Notes: generated by a model from the letters alone, not told the origin. DNA of 64,000 bases from Eutreptiella sp. 'Long Island Sound 2002' (GCA_964036045.1 OZ038385.1:20860720-20924719), one strand, 5' to 3'. Shown: positions 41,055 to 52,412, counted from the stretch's first letter. Made by a program: numbers and translations.

Positions 41055-41784
41055 TCAGTCCACTCCGGATGTTCAGGCTGTACATCATATTTCTGTGGCA
41101 GCAACGCAGACCCCGCAAGAGGCTTTTGTATCCTACATTGGGGTCAACCGAGCACGGTTCTCAATGAAAGTGCCGGTTGAGAAAATGGAACATGTGTTGG
41201 TGGACACAGGTGCAGAAATAAATCTCATACGTTCAGGGCTTCTGCCAAGCTCAAAGCTTTTTGAAACTCCACATCACAAAATCAACCTTATGGTTGCCAA
41301 CAAGCAATCCATGAAAGGAGGTGAACAGGCATGTAGTGTAGACCTTCAATTCTACAGGGAATATATCAATCGTAAGAGCCACCATAACAGTACTCACACA
41401 ACTATACCCATATACACATATGAAGGAGATATACAGTATGATCTTTTCAGAGGAAACCCATGGTTGTTCGACAGCCATGTTGGTCCTTTTGCTCATCGGG
41501 GTTGCCTCTTTATGGGGGATCCTGATGAACACGAAGAGTCTGCTAGTTGGTTGTACCCGCAGTTCAAAACCATACCTGAACAGTGGGATAAGCATGTTAA
41601 AGAGTATTTCCCTCCATGCGTCCAAGAGGTGGCGCGAAATAAGAACATCAACTCTAGTAACATGCTGACTCACCACGGTGATTTGGAGCCTTTCGACTTG
41701 CAATCTAATGATCCTTCTACATCCTACAAAACGTTTTTGAAGTTGATTCAACGTAAAAAGGCAATGCTCCCCCCCAAAGCATGA
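40891..41784 (+). CDS. Chimeric ORF: element A LTR start fused to element D protease
   Basis: 297 codons. Residues 1-55 are the LTR-encoded start of A's Gag; from 41055 the frame is D's own. Residues about 100-200 are an aspartic protease with VLVDTGAEINLI (canonical DTG) and YDLFRGNPWLF. A basic C-terminal part follows. The frame ends at 41784 after a C7 run, beyond which the D reading continues one frame over, so a 1-nt slip in that run broke the polyprotein. The fusion is an accident of insertion but gives D's protease a fresh promoter and start codon. Confidence 0.75.
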   Translation: MDLASVVAALASVGVRVSGSTPNNNIQGDSSRACPTGLAGPEPSGTHNDPGQHFHQSTPDVQAVHHISVAATQTPQEAFVSYIGVNRARFSMKVPVEKMEHVLVDTGAEINLIRSGLLPSSKLFETPHHKINLMVANKQSMKGGEQACSVDLQFYREYINRKSHHNSTHTTIPIYTYEGDIQYDLFRGNPWLFDSHVGPFAHRGCLFMGDPDEHEESASWLYPQFKTIPEQWDKHVKEYFPPCVQEVARNKNINSSNMLTHHGDLEPFDLQSNDPSTSYKTFLKLIQRKKAMLPPKA

Positions 41785-42340
41785 TCCATTTGACTACGTG
41801 GTGGAGAGAGACTTCTATGCTACTGTATGCAAGAAGTTTTCTTCGACGATGCCTAAAGTGGATGTTTTCGGCGGCAGTGGAGATTCCAATGCTCAAAAGG
41901 GTTTTACTGACCCGTACTGCAGTGTTTGGAGTGCATATTATTGCTTCATAAACACAAAGTATGAAGACATGCACCGGGTCATAGACAAAATAGTCCATGA
42001 AAAGGTACGGGCTATTCTCATCGTTCCTGCCTGGCATCATAGGCATTGGTTTCCCACACTCACTAGGATTACCACAGCCGCCTACCGTCTGCCATTGTAG
42101 GTGCTACAAATGCGTAATGGTGCTAGCAGCCCCCTCCCTCGTATTTTTTCCCATCTTGCTTGCTTGGTGGATGGCTCATTGATCCCCGTTGCACACTTGG
42201 ATGGTGAACCAAAGGACACTTTGAACAAGGATACAACGGCCAAATTGTGTAATATTGTCAATGACATTACGGGCTGTTCCCTGTTTGGCAGTAACAAAGC
42301 ATGTGCAGCAACCATTGTTGCCACAACATCCCAAAGTCAT
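41785..42340 (+). pseudogene. Element D methyltransferase-like domain (decayed)
   Basis: The frame at 41798-42100 encodes FGGSGDSNAQKGFTDPYCS, INTKYEDMHRVIDKIV and ILIVPAWHHRHWFPTL. It aligns with the element A domain that has NPPF and ILVVPLW. The catalytic NPPF position reads NTKY here, so activity is probably lost. A TAG at 42098 and a later frameshift (before 42350) break the frame. Confidence 0.65.
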
Positions 42341-42540
42341 GTGCGATTCGTCACATCTGTGATGTTACTCATTCCACACCTCCTGTAGTGCATCATTCTC
42401 TTGATCGTGATTACCTCACGGATATTGAGTACTCCTCAAGTGAGGGTGACAACACTTCAGATTGGGGATCCAACAGTAGTAGCAATAACACTTGCCTATC
42501 AGACTTTTCAGATCAAGCACTGCCACAAGTGAGTGTCAAA

Positions 42541-42939
42541 AAGTTGTCTAAATCAGCGGTTTTACCAACCAGGGGAACCATCGGCTCGGCCGGGATGGAC
42601 CTTTGCGCGGCCACCTCTATAAATATACCTGCAGGCGGACAAGTGCTTGTCCCCATTGATCTTGCTTTCACGCTTCCTGATGGTCTTTACATGCAATTGG
42701 CTTCCCGATCAGGGTAGGCTGCACACCAGCGTGTACAAGTAATAGGTGGTGTCATTGACAAGGACTACAGAGAAAATGTAAAGATCATTTTAGCACATTT
42801 GGGCAGTAGTGATTTCCCTGTCAAATGCGGTGACCGCATTGCACAGATGTTAGTACTTGCCACACCGGACTTTAGTTTGGTGGAAGTGGATACTTTACCA
42901 TCCACACAAAGGTCCACATTGGGTTTTGGGAGTACAGGT
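42541..42939 (+). pseudogene. Element D dUTPase
   Basis: All five trimeric-dUTPase motifs are readable in order: GSAGMDLCA, LASRSG, GGVIDKDYRENV, GDRIAQMLV and RSTLGFGSTG. dUTPase converts dUTP to dUMP and limits uracil in newly made DNA. A single in-frame TAG at 42715-42717, just after motif 2, interrupts it. It lies between protease/methyltransferase-like and RT. The left target-duplication copy starts inside the last motif region (42887). Confidence 0.85.
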
Positions 42940-44632
42940 GTGGCTTCAGCAAAGGCTACTATAAACAATGTCACAGGGGAACATCCCGGTTGTGAGCAGA
43001 TCCCCACGATCAACGTTTGGGTCTATTGGTGGTCCCACAGAGGATGTCACACAATACATATCTAGTGACATTTGTTTTTGTCGTTGTAATCGTTGCCGTT
43101 CTCATCTTGGATGTAATGCATGGTCAGTCTTCAAACGCTTGCTTTCTAACGATATTCAACCAAAAGACACATGCTTGCCATTTCAATCACGCCAACACTC
43201 TCCACATGTGTCCAGGGTCCACCAAATTTTAGGTTCCGGCAAGGTTCATCAAATCCCGTTAACACATAATGGCGACGAGGCCACACACAGCGCAAACATC
43301 TTCAAAGTAGTTGACAATGGGCCTAAGATTGAGGATCCTAAGTACTCCGAGTACTTGCAGTTTTACTTGGATGAGTATTCCAAGGATGTGCTTAGCGGAA
43401 ATGTCCCAAGGACAGCTGAAGACATTGTGCGTGGACCTTTCGGCTATGCGCGTATATTCAAAAACCCTGAAGCAGTTCCAAAACGCCAAAGCCCTTTTCC
43501 TCATTTAGGTGAACGAGGTGAAGCCTGAAGGTGAAGTTGAAAATTTTTTGTAATAAAACGAAATTTGCATGTAAGAGGATGGTTGGAAGAGGTATCTGGT
43601 GGCAGCGATTGGAGCTCCCCACCCTTTACTGTTCCCAAGCCCGTGCCTGCGGACTCCCCCCTTTTGGATAAGTGGAGGTTGGTCATTGACTTCCGATAGC
43701 TGAATTCGCAGACACGTGAAGATCAGGCTCCATTACCCCTCATTGAGGATATGCTTGAAAAACCTGAGTCTCACCGAATTTTTTCGGTCCTTGATTTGAA
43801 GCACGGTTTTCACCAGATGCCGTTGCATCCAGATGATAGGTACCTCACAGCTCTGTCCACACCTTTTGGTACGTTGCAATGGAAGGTTTTGCCAATGGGC
43901 GTCAAAAATGGACTTGCACAGTTCCCAAGCCTCATGGATTGAATTTTGCAACATAGGGGGTTGGACGAAAAAGACGGAGATGGTAACTGGAAATTTGTGT
44001 ACGACCCCCTGAAAAAGGCTTCCATCTACATTGATGACCTCATCCTTGGGTCACCAGACATCCACACCCATTTTGAGGACCTCCGCCAACTTTTGGAAGG
44101 GTTGAGAAATTGGTTCATTGTTTGCGAGGGTCAAGCAAAGGACAAGAATCAATTGTTTGTTACACAAGTGGAGTTTTGTGGACAGATCCTCAGCAACGGA
44201 ATTCGGAGGCCTTCTCCTGGTGCCTTCATGGCCATTGAAAAGTGGCCTCGACCCCAAACCGTCACTCAGCTCCGTAGTTTTCTTGGCGTCTGTAGTTATT
44301 ACCATGTGTATATCCGCAACTATGCTCATTTGGTCGGCCTCCTTCAAGATCTTTTGAAGGTCGGCAAGCAAGCTGGCCGCAAGGGCAGTAAAGTGAAGGT
44401 AAACTGGTGTACAGAGCATGATGCCTCATTTCAGGCGCTAAAAGATGCCGTTTGTGGTATCCGCAACTTGCGCTTGTATAAACCCGACCATCCTTTTTAC
44501 CTTCGTTGTGATGCCAGTGATGTAGCCGTAGGAGCAGCACTAGAGCAATACGATCCTGTAGCGGGAAAAATTGTTCCCATTTGTTTTTGGTCCCGGAAAC
44601 TCACTGAGGGTCAACGAAAATGGACTTCCCGG
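42887..44632 (+). repeat. Target duplication 3, left copy (1746 bp)
   Basis: Matches 50667-52412 over the same length with about two differences seen (near 44252 and 44466). GC2 lies exactly between the copies. dUTPase reads into the left copy and RNase H reads out of the right copy. Confidence 0.95.
42968..44632 (+). pseudogene. Element D RT and N-terminal RNase H, left (truncated) copy
   Basis: A linker (42968-43528), then stops near 43527-43542, then RT motifs: SPFTVPKPVP, VIDFR followed by TAG, LDLKHGFHQMPL, LPMGVKNGLAQF, a TGA where Trp is usual, and IYIDDLIL (44024-44040). RNase H starts with LRCDASDVAVG near 44505 and is cut at 44632 by GC2. The in-frame stops show this lineage was inactive before GC2 arrived, as the right copy has the same stops. 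Confidence 0.85.
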
Positions 44633-47600
44633 AGCAGTGGGAACAGGCCACCGCGCCCAACCGCGACACCGCCCTCCGCGCCGCCGGCCTCCGCACCCCG
44701 GACGACGACCTCCCCCCCCCACCTACAGACAGTGACCACCCCCCGCCGGAGGTCTGGGTTACAGTCCTCGAGCGCGGCCACTACTACGTGATAGCCGCTA
44801 TGGCTACGTCCCACGGCCCGCAATGGATCATCCAGGGGACAGACACCATGTTCGCCCCGAAGACCGCCCCACCAGGGGCAGTGGGGGACCCCACCACCCA
44901 GCACAGGATCCTCAGGGGTCTCCTCCAGCCAAGGGACACGCCCCCAGCCCGCGCCCTGGCCCAAATCACCTCAGGGAAGGCGGGCTACCACCTGGGATTG
45001 TCCATGCTCTGCCTAACCCACTGGATCCAGCGCCACTGGCCACCCACGGGGACCGTGCCCTGGGTTTGAGCCATCCCCACCGCCCACACACAAGTCGAAG
45101 CAGGCCCGGACACACGACCAAACCCCCCCCCCAGGCCGCAGCAGTCCCTCACCTGCGGGTACCACGCCATCCACAGGGTCCTCAACCGCGCGGGTCTTAG
45201 CCCAAAGCTAGCATGCCCCCTTCCCACCACTGACCAAGAGGTCCACCAGATACGAACGCTCGTCTGCGAAATCCTTGCCGCGGCAGCAGAAGACGGCAAG
45301 CTTCTCCTCCAAACCGCCCGGCCTACAACTGCCCACGCAAGCGCGCAGCAAGCGGACACATACACCGGCGCAGCACAACCCCCCGCACAATCCCCGCCCA
45401 TGCCCCCCCCCTCTCGCTGCTCAACCGGAGACCCACACACGCCCACTATCGCGCGCACCCCCGGGCCCCGCGACACGGGCCTCCCCCACCCGCCCGAACA
45501 CCAGCACACGCCCGCCACACACCCACCCACCGGCCACCCTTCACCGCCCCCCACACTCGACAACCCACACACACCCGCCAAGGGGAGCCCCACGCCCCGC
45601 CGCACGCCCACCCCACCCAGTGGCCCGCCCACGCCCCCCACACACACCCCAGAGGACCCAGGCCCACGCCCCCCGGCCCCTGAATGCAGCCCACGCGAAC
45701 TGTTCCCCCCCGCTGACACAAACCCACACGACCTCGCACATTGCAGGACCCGGGCCCAGCCGAGCCCAGAAAGAGAAGGCCGCAGCCCCGCGCCTCCCTC
45801 CCCCGCCGCAGCCGACCAGATCGGCCCGCCGGGCCGCCAGGTCACGACCGGGCCCCCCCAGCCGCCCGCCCCCAACCTACAACCCGGGGACATGCCCTCC
45901 ATCCTCCCCGCCGTGGCCGCGGCAGAAGCCGCCGCCCGCAAGCCCGCCCGCATCACAGCCCAACCCGCGTCCACCACCTCCTCCTCGTCCTCAGCCTCGT
46001 CCACCTCCTCCACCTCATCCTCCGACCCCCCCCTCCCCGCCAAACTCATCCTCAAGGCCACGGCGAAAGCCAAAGCCGCGGCCGCACGCACCAACCCCCC
46101 AACCCCCACACAGGCGACTCAGGCACCCCGGCAACCCACCGGGACGACCCCCGACCCGGCATCGACGCCCTCACACCTCCGGACAGAGGTACTCCTCAAC
46201 CTGGAACCGGACCCCAACCCCAAACCCGACCCCAAACCCAAACCGGACCCCAACCCCAAACCCAACCCCAAACCCAAGCCGGCGCCCACGCGACCACACA
46301 CAACACCGCATACGCAACGACACAAAACCACCCGATACCACCCCCACCCAGGCCCTCGCCCAAGCCAGGACCCCCCACCCACCACGACCCGCGCCCCCCT
46401 CCCGCCGGCACCCACCACCACCGCGGAGACGGCCACCCAGCACGACCCCCTCCAAACCCTCGTCAAAATCCCCGTCATCAAACGCCCCGTCATCCATCCC
46501 CCACAAACCACCACCACCGCCGGCCAAACCGACCCAGGGACGTGGGACCCCTCAACCATCGTCACCGTCAAGCCCGCCCCCCAACCCTTCCTCCATGCCC
46601 ACCACATAGTGCAGCCCCGGGGACTGCCCACGATGCCCAACCCCCCACCCCCACAAGGGGGACCGGAAAACCCACAAGGACTCCATGGGCCATACCCGCA
46701 ACACCAACCCCACCACTACACACACCACCACCACCAGCGGCCCCACCACCACCACTACCAACACCACCCCCACCTCTACCACTGCCCACCGCCCTACCCC
46801 ACCGGGCCACAACCCCCCGTACACCAACAGCACCAGCGGACGGGATGGCAGCCGCCGAACGCCCCGCTTGCATACCCACCCCCCCCGTACCAGCCACCAC
46901 CCCCGTACCAGCCGTACCCCCGCGGCCACCATCCGATGGCCGAGGGGGCCCCATGGACGACGGGGGATCTCCCCCCCCAACCAGCACCGCGTGACGCCCC
47001 GTACCCCCCCGGCCACCATCCGATGGCCGAAGGGGCCCCAAGGACGACGGGGGACCCCCCCCCCCAGGCGGCGCCGCGCGAGCCCCCCCAGAGGCCGCCG
47101 ACGCTTCCGGACTGGCCCGACTCGAGCGACGAGGGCCGGTCCCGCAAGCGGCGGCGCTCCCGCTCCCCCCCCGCACGGCACACTCGCCCACGGCGCCCAC
47201 ACTCCCACCGCGCCTCAACCACCCACTCGCGCCGCTCCCGCTCCCCCAGGTACCACCACGACCCCCAGGGACCCCGCTCCCGTCGCTCCCGCTCCCCCGG
47301 GCACCGCCACGAGCGCCACCGCCGCCCCATGTCCCCCTCCCCCTCCCCCCACCGGCCACCCAGCCCCCGCCACCACCACTCCCGCTCCCCCCGCCGCCAC
47401 CCCACGTCCACCTCCCCCTCCCCCCACACGCCCCGCCGGGCTCCCCGTTCCCCCCGCCACCCGTACCCATCCACCACCCCCAGCCCCCGCCACCACCACT
47501 CCCGCTCCCCCGGACGCCACCGAGCGCGCCACCGCCGCCCCATGTCCACCTCCCCCTCCCGCTCCCCCCTCCGCCCGTACCCGTCCTCCACCCCCAGCCC

Positions 47601-48129
47601 CCGCCGCCGCCGCTCCCGCTCCCCCAGCCACCGCCACCCCCGCCACCACCTCAGGTCCACATCTTCCCCCCGCCGCTCCAGGACCCCAGGCACGGACCCC
47701 TCCCCCCCCCGGGCCCCCGCCCACCTCGCCTGGTGGTCTCCCTCCGCTCTGCAGGAGCTCCGCCGCTGGGTGAAATGGGCCGGGGGAGCGGGAAGACACA
47801 GAGGGGTGCACACGGTGCATACCTTCGAGGAGGTGCGCACCCGCACCCCCGCAAACCCCAATGAGGCCGCCCCGGAGACCATCATGCCGCAAGCGGCATG
47901 GGAGGCCCTCCTCCGCGATGCGGTCCAGGGCCTCCGCCCCCCCTACACCCCCCAAGCCCTCCGCCGGTGGCTCCAGGCCACCCACCCCCAAGCCTGGGCC
48001 ACCGGCGCCCCCTCCCCACCCCGCCCCTCCCACCACCACCACACCAGGAAGGGGCAGGACAAGGGCAAGGGAAGGGCAAGGGACACCAAGGACCACACAG
48101 GCAAGAGGGCACGGAAGGGCCCCAAGTGA
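44633..48129 (+). pseudogene. GC2 ORF1: Pro-rich, RS-rich protein (one stop)
   Basis: About 1165 codons in one frame with a single TGA at 45067-45069 (CGA by one transition). The only nearby ATG (44620) belongs to the target. Segments: N-terminal domain with GTDTMFAPKTAPP and HWIQRHWPPTG; a second helical block (45154-45320, HAIHRVLNRAGLSPK); a long Pro/Thr-rich region; His/Tyr/Pro-rich 46700-46950; an RS-type region 47130-47680 full of SRSP and RRSRSP; and a C-terminal domain with RRWVKWAGG and MPQAAWEALLRDAV, ending Lys-rich. The first, second and last segments have counterparts in GC1b, the last also in GC1a. Likely an RNA-binding ORF1-type protein; function inferred from composition and position only. 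Confidence 0.6.
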
Positions 48130-50646
48130 GGGCAGGCACACGCAGGGACAGGGCGCCGGAAGCGACACCACAGGGGGTCAGGACACCACCCAAGAACCAG
48201 GAAGGAACGGGAACGGGGACCAAGACACGGAGGAAAAGGGCACCACGACACCCCCAGAGGACACGAGACCAAGGCACAGGCCCCCAGGGAGGGCAACCCC
48301 ACGGACCGTCACGCGACCACACCATGGGCTATAAGGGCCGGGCTGCGCTACCGTCGCGGTTTGACGCAGAGTATTGCTACGGGGGCTTGATCTCGGCTGG
48401 TCTCACGTCTGTGAGGGCGTCCGTCACCAACCTGTTGCGTCCAGTGGAGGAATGGCACTGCGGCGGCGCACCGATCCCGTCCATGATGAATATCGAGCAT
48501 CGCAAGGGGAAACGAAACGCTGTGATCCATCGCGAAGGCTTTGGTGCTGCTGGACGGTGCCCCCCTTCAACGCCATCTCCGAGCGCCGTGAAGACTGGAA
48601 GTACCAAGAATACTACCGATGCCCCGGACCCCAGCAGTCCAGCACCGGAGATATGGACATCCCCCTGACCCTACAGTGTGAGCTCATCCCTGCCGGCGGC
48701 ACCGACCCGGACCCTGCCAGCGCAGCCGAGCTGCAGTGAAAGCCATTCGCCACTCAAACAGCGTTCGGAAGCCACCTCCACCGTCCGACTCCTGATGTCT
48801 GTTTGTCTGCCTTGGAGAAGGAACGCTTTTCCTACACCCCGAGTACACCTGCCTGTCTGCGAGGCCCGGTGAAGATTGAGTCCGTGGGTGAGAGTCAGTG
48901 TGCACGCCCCAAGGACACCGTGATCATTCAGCAGAATTTCCCGAAGACCTAACCGACCCACACAGGCCAGGCTGACCTCCACTGACCCACCGCGGCACCA
49001 CGCGAGACCACGGCACACCACACCACAGCGCGCCACAGAGCAACGCACCACAGCACGACGCGACGCGACGCGGCACAGAGCGGCACAACACGACACAACT
49101 GACCCTAACCTGAGGGACTAACCGAAGCCAGCCACCGCACACCCGGGAAGGCGCCGCGCCACCACGCCACACACCGGCACCACAGGCCACACACGGGACC
49201 ACAGAGCGCCAGGCGACAACGGTGACGGACCACCCAGAAGATTACAGCCGGCACCGCGGAGGGGTAAGGACACGAGCAACCCCAGCCCCCTAACCCAAAA
49301 CCACAAGCAGCCGCCTGGCGCAGCCGCCCAGCCGGCAGAGCCAGGACCTAACCCAGCAAGAAGGGGCGCCGAGCCCACAGTGTACAGAGCCCACCCGACC
49401 CATGGGGCCGGAACATGGCCACACAGAACCCAACTGAAAACAGCAGCCCGGAAGACAACACTGAATACAGGCCAGTGCGTGCGCCAGCCCAGGGAAGGCA
49501 GAGGGAGGAACAGGCAAGCCCCCCCCCAAAAAAAAAAAAAAAAAGGAGGGGGGAAGGGGAAAAGGCACGAAAACAGCCCACAGCCGCCCAACCACCCGCC
49601 AACACCACCACAGGCGGCCAGGCCCCCCCCCCCAGAAAAAAAAAAAAAAAAAAAAAGGGGGACCCCCGCAGAGGCACAGGCGAACCACCCACCCAAAACC
49701 GGCAACACCAAGCCAGTAACAGCGGACCACGGGGAAAAGGGACAGAAAAAAAAAAAAAAAGAGAGCCACCAGCCCAGCCCGAAAGAAAGGGGATGGAGGG
49801 ACAGGGACCACAAAGCCCAAAAAAAAAAAAAAAAAAAGAAAAGAAAAAACCAAAGCAAAAAAAAAAAAAAACACACCCCGACAACCCAACCAAGACGGAC
49901 TGGGCACAGGCGAGACCCGGGCCCGGCACACACGCCCACACCGCGCGCCGGAACCGGAAACGGCGGGGGGCAAGCGGGGCGCCCACGAAACCACACACGT
50001 CCCAAAAGCAGACCGAAACCGAAGCCAAACCACGAACACCACAAATAGCCGACACTAGGGGGACAACACCACAAATTGAGCCCAAAAACACCCACCCTAA
50101 ACCCCAGCCAGGACAGACGGGGTTGACAAAACCCGCACCCAACCGCCAACCGGACCCAAACACAAACACCACACAACAGTAGGAAACCCAGTGCCCACAG
50201 CCCGGGCACTGAGGCAGCCCGTGCCATGCAGGTGACCCGGCCAAACGAGATCCGGAGCCCGGGGGTAAGGCTGCATCCTAAGGCCTGCGCTGCTTTGGGA
50301 CTCGAGGCGGACCGTGCGACACCCAAGCGCCTCGGAACCCTAGTACCAGGAACGTGCATGCACGCCTTGGGAACGGGATACGCCAGGAAGTCCGGTGAAC
50401 CCCTAGGGTTCCGCCCAAAGGAGGGGACGTGCGCAAGCACGGGGGCACACCCTCCCGGCGAGACAAGCATGTCACGCTGGCGGCGATCAGCCCTCCCGGC
50501 GTGGCCCGGGGCCGCTTTGTTGGGGGCCAACAGTCAGGTCTAGCGGGAAGTAAGCCGCCTCCCCTCTTCACGCGCGAAGCCTCTTCCTGTTCGTCACAGG
50601 GGCGACGCCAGGGGGAACCATGGGGCGCCTCTCCACGACCGAGTGC
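48130..50646 (+). other. GC2 3' non-coding region
   Basis: 2.5 kb without a supported gene. Includes a degenerate GCACC/GACGC-rich stretch (48980-49110), homopolymer clusters (49520-49871) and a last GC-rich 450 bp before the tail. Long minus-strand Phe/Gly/Cys-rich frames are artefacts of the A and C runs. Confidence 0.6.
49528..49871. repeat. Cluster of long A runs
   Basis: Five A runs of about 15-21 nt (starting near 49528, 49636, 49746, 49819 and 49857), most next to C or G runs. Confidence 0.9.
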
Positions 50647-50665
50647 ACCTACCTACCTACCTACC
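50647..50665 (+). repeat. (ACCT)n tail of GC2
   Basis: ACCTACCTACCTACCTACC directly before the right target copy. Confidence 0.85.
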
Positions 50666-50666
50666 C

Positions 50667-52412
50667 TGGATACTTTACCATCCACACAAAGGTCCACATT
50701 GGGTTTTGGGAGTACAGGTGTGGCTTCAGCAAAGGCTACTATAAACAATGTCACAGGGGAACATCCCGGTTGTGAGCAGATCCCCACGATCAACGTTTGG
50801 GTCTATTGGTGGTCCCACAGAGGATGTCACACAATACATATCTAGTGACATTTGTTTTTGTCGTTGTAATCGTTGCCGTTCTCATCTTGGATGTAATGCA
50901 TGGTCAGTCTTCAAACGCTTGCTTTCTAACGATATTCAACCAAAAGACACATGCTTGCCATTTCAATCACGCCAACACTCTCCACATGTGTCCAGGGTCC
51001 ACCAAATTTTAGGTTCCGGCAAGGTTCATCAAATCCCGTTAACACATAATGGCGACGAGGCCACACACAGCGCAAACATCTTCAAAGTAGTTGACAATGG
51101 GCCTAAGATTGAGGATCCTAAGTACTCCGAGTACTTGCAGTTTTACTTGGATGAGTATTCCAAGGATGTGCTTAGCGGAAATGTCCCAAGGACAGCTGAA
51201 GACATTGTGCGTGGACCTTTCGGCTATGCGCGTATATTCAAAAACCCTGAAGCAGTTCCAAAACGCCAAAGCCCTTTTCCTCATTTAGGTGAACGAGGTG
51301 AAGCCTGAAGGTGAAGTTGAAAATTTTTTGTAATAAAACGAAATTTGCATGTAAGAGGATGGTTGGAAGAGGTATCTGGTGGCAGCGATTGGAGCTCCCC
51401 ACCCTTTACTGTTCCCAAGCCCGTGCCTGCGGACTCCCCCCTTTTGGATAAGTGGAGGTTGGTCATTGACTTCCGATAGCTGAATTCGCAGACACGTGAA
51501 GATCAGGCTCCATTACCCCTCATTGAGGATATGCTTGAAAAACCTGAGTCTCACCGAATTTTTTCGGTCCTTGATTTGAAGCACGGTTTTCACCAGATGC
51601 CGTTGCATCCAGATGATAGGTACCTCACAGCTCTGTCCACACCTTTTGGTACGTTGCAATGGAAGGTTTTGCCAATGGGCGTCAAAAATGGACTTGCACA
51701 GTTCCCAAGCCTCATGGATTGAATTTTGCAACATAGGGGGTTGGACGAAAAAGACGGAGATGGTAACTGGAAATTTGTGTACGACCCCCTGAAAAAGGCT
51801 TCCATCTACATTGATGACCTCATCCTTGGGTCACCAGACATCCACACCCATTTTGAGGACCTCCGCCAACTTTTGGAAGGGTTGAGAAATTGGTTCATTG
51901 TTTGCGAGGGTCAAGCAAAGGACAAGAATCAATTGTTTGTTACACAAGTGGAGTTTTGTGGACAGATCCTCAGCAACGGAATTCGGAGGCCTTCTCCTGG
52001 TGCCTTCATGGCCATTGAAAAGTGGCCTCGACCCCAAACCGTCACTCAGCTGCGTAGTTTTCTTGGCGTCTGTAGTTATTACCATGTGTATATCCGCAAC
52101 TATGCTCATTTGGTCGGCCTCCTTCAAGATCTTTTGAAGGTCGGCAAGCAAGCTGGCCGCAAGGGCAGTAAAGTGAAGGTAAACTGGTGTACAGAGCATG
52201 ATGCCTCATTTCAGGCGCTAAAAGATGCCGTTTGTGGTATCCGCGACTTGCGCTTGTATAAACCCGACCATCCTTTTTACCTTCGTTGTGATGCCAGTGA
52301 TGTAGCCGTAGGAGCAGCACTAGAGCAATACGATCCTGTAGCGGGAAAAATTGTTCCCATTTGTTTTTGGTCCCGGAAACTCACTGAGGGTCAACGAAAA
52401 TGGACTTCCCGG
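50667..52412 (+). repeat. Target duplication 3, right copy
   Basis: Second copy of 42887-44632; begins TGGATACTTTACC and ends TGGACTTCCCGG. Confidence 0.95.

Larger units (their letters stand above)
44633..50666 (+). mobile_element. GC-rich tailed element GC2
   Basis: 6034 bp, strongly GC-rich, inserted in D's RNase H. It starts near the beginning of ORF1 and ends with (ACCT)n at 50647. Its target copies are almost identical, so it is the youngest of the three GC-rich insertions. No reverse transcriptase or endonuclease. Confidence 0.8.

Noticed and set aside
49118-50530. 470-codon Phe/Trp/Gly-rich minus-strand ORF, resembling a membrane protein
   Set aside because: The Phe and Gly runs come from A and C homopolymers in the GC2 3' region; three overlapping frames give the same kind of text.
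42887-52412. Two independent element D insertions instead of a target duplication
   Set aside because: The two copies start and stop exactly at the GC2 edges, share the same stops, and together make one continuous D when GC2 and one copy are removed.
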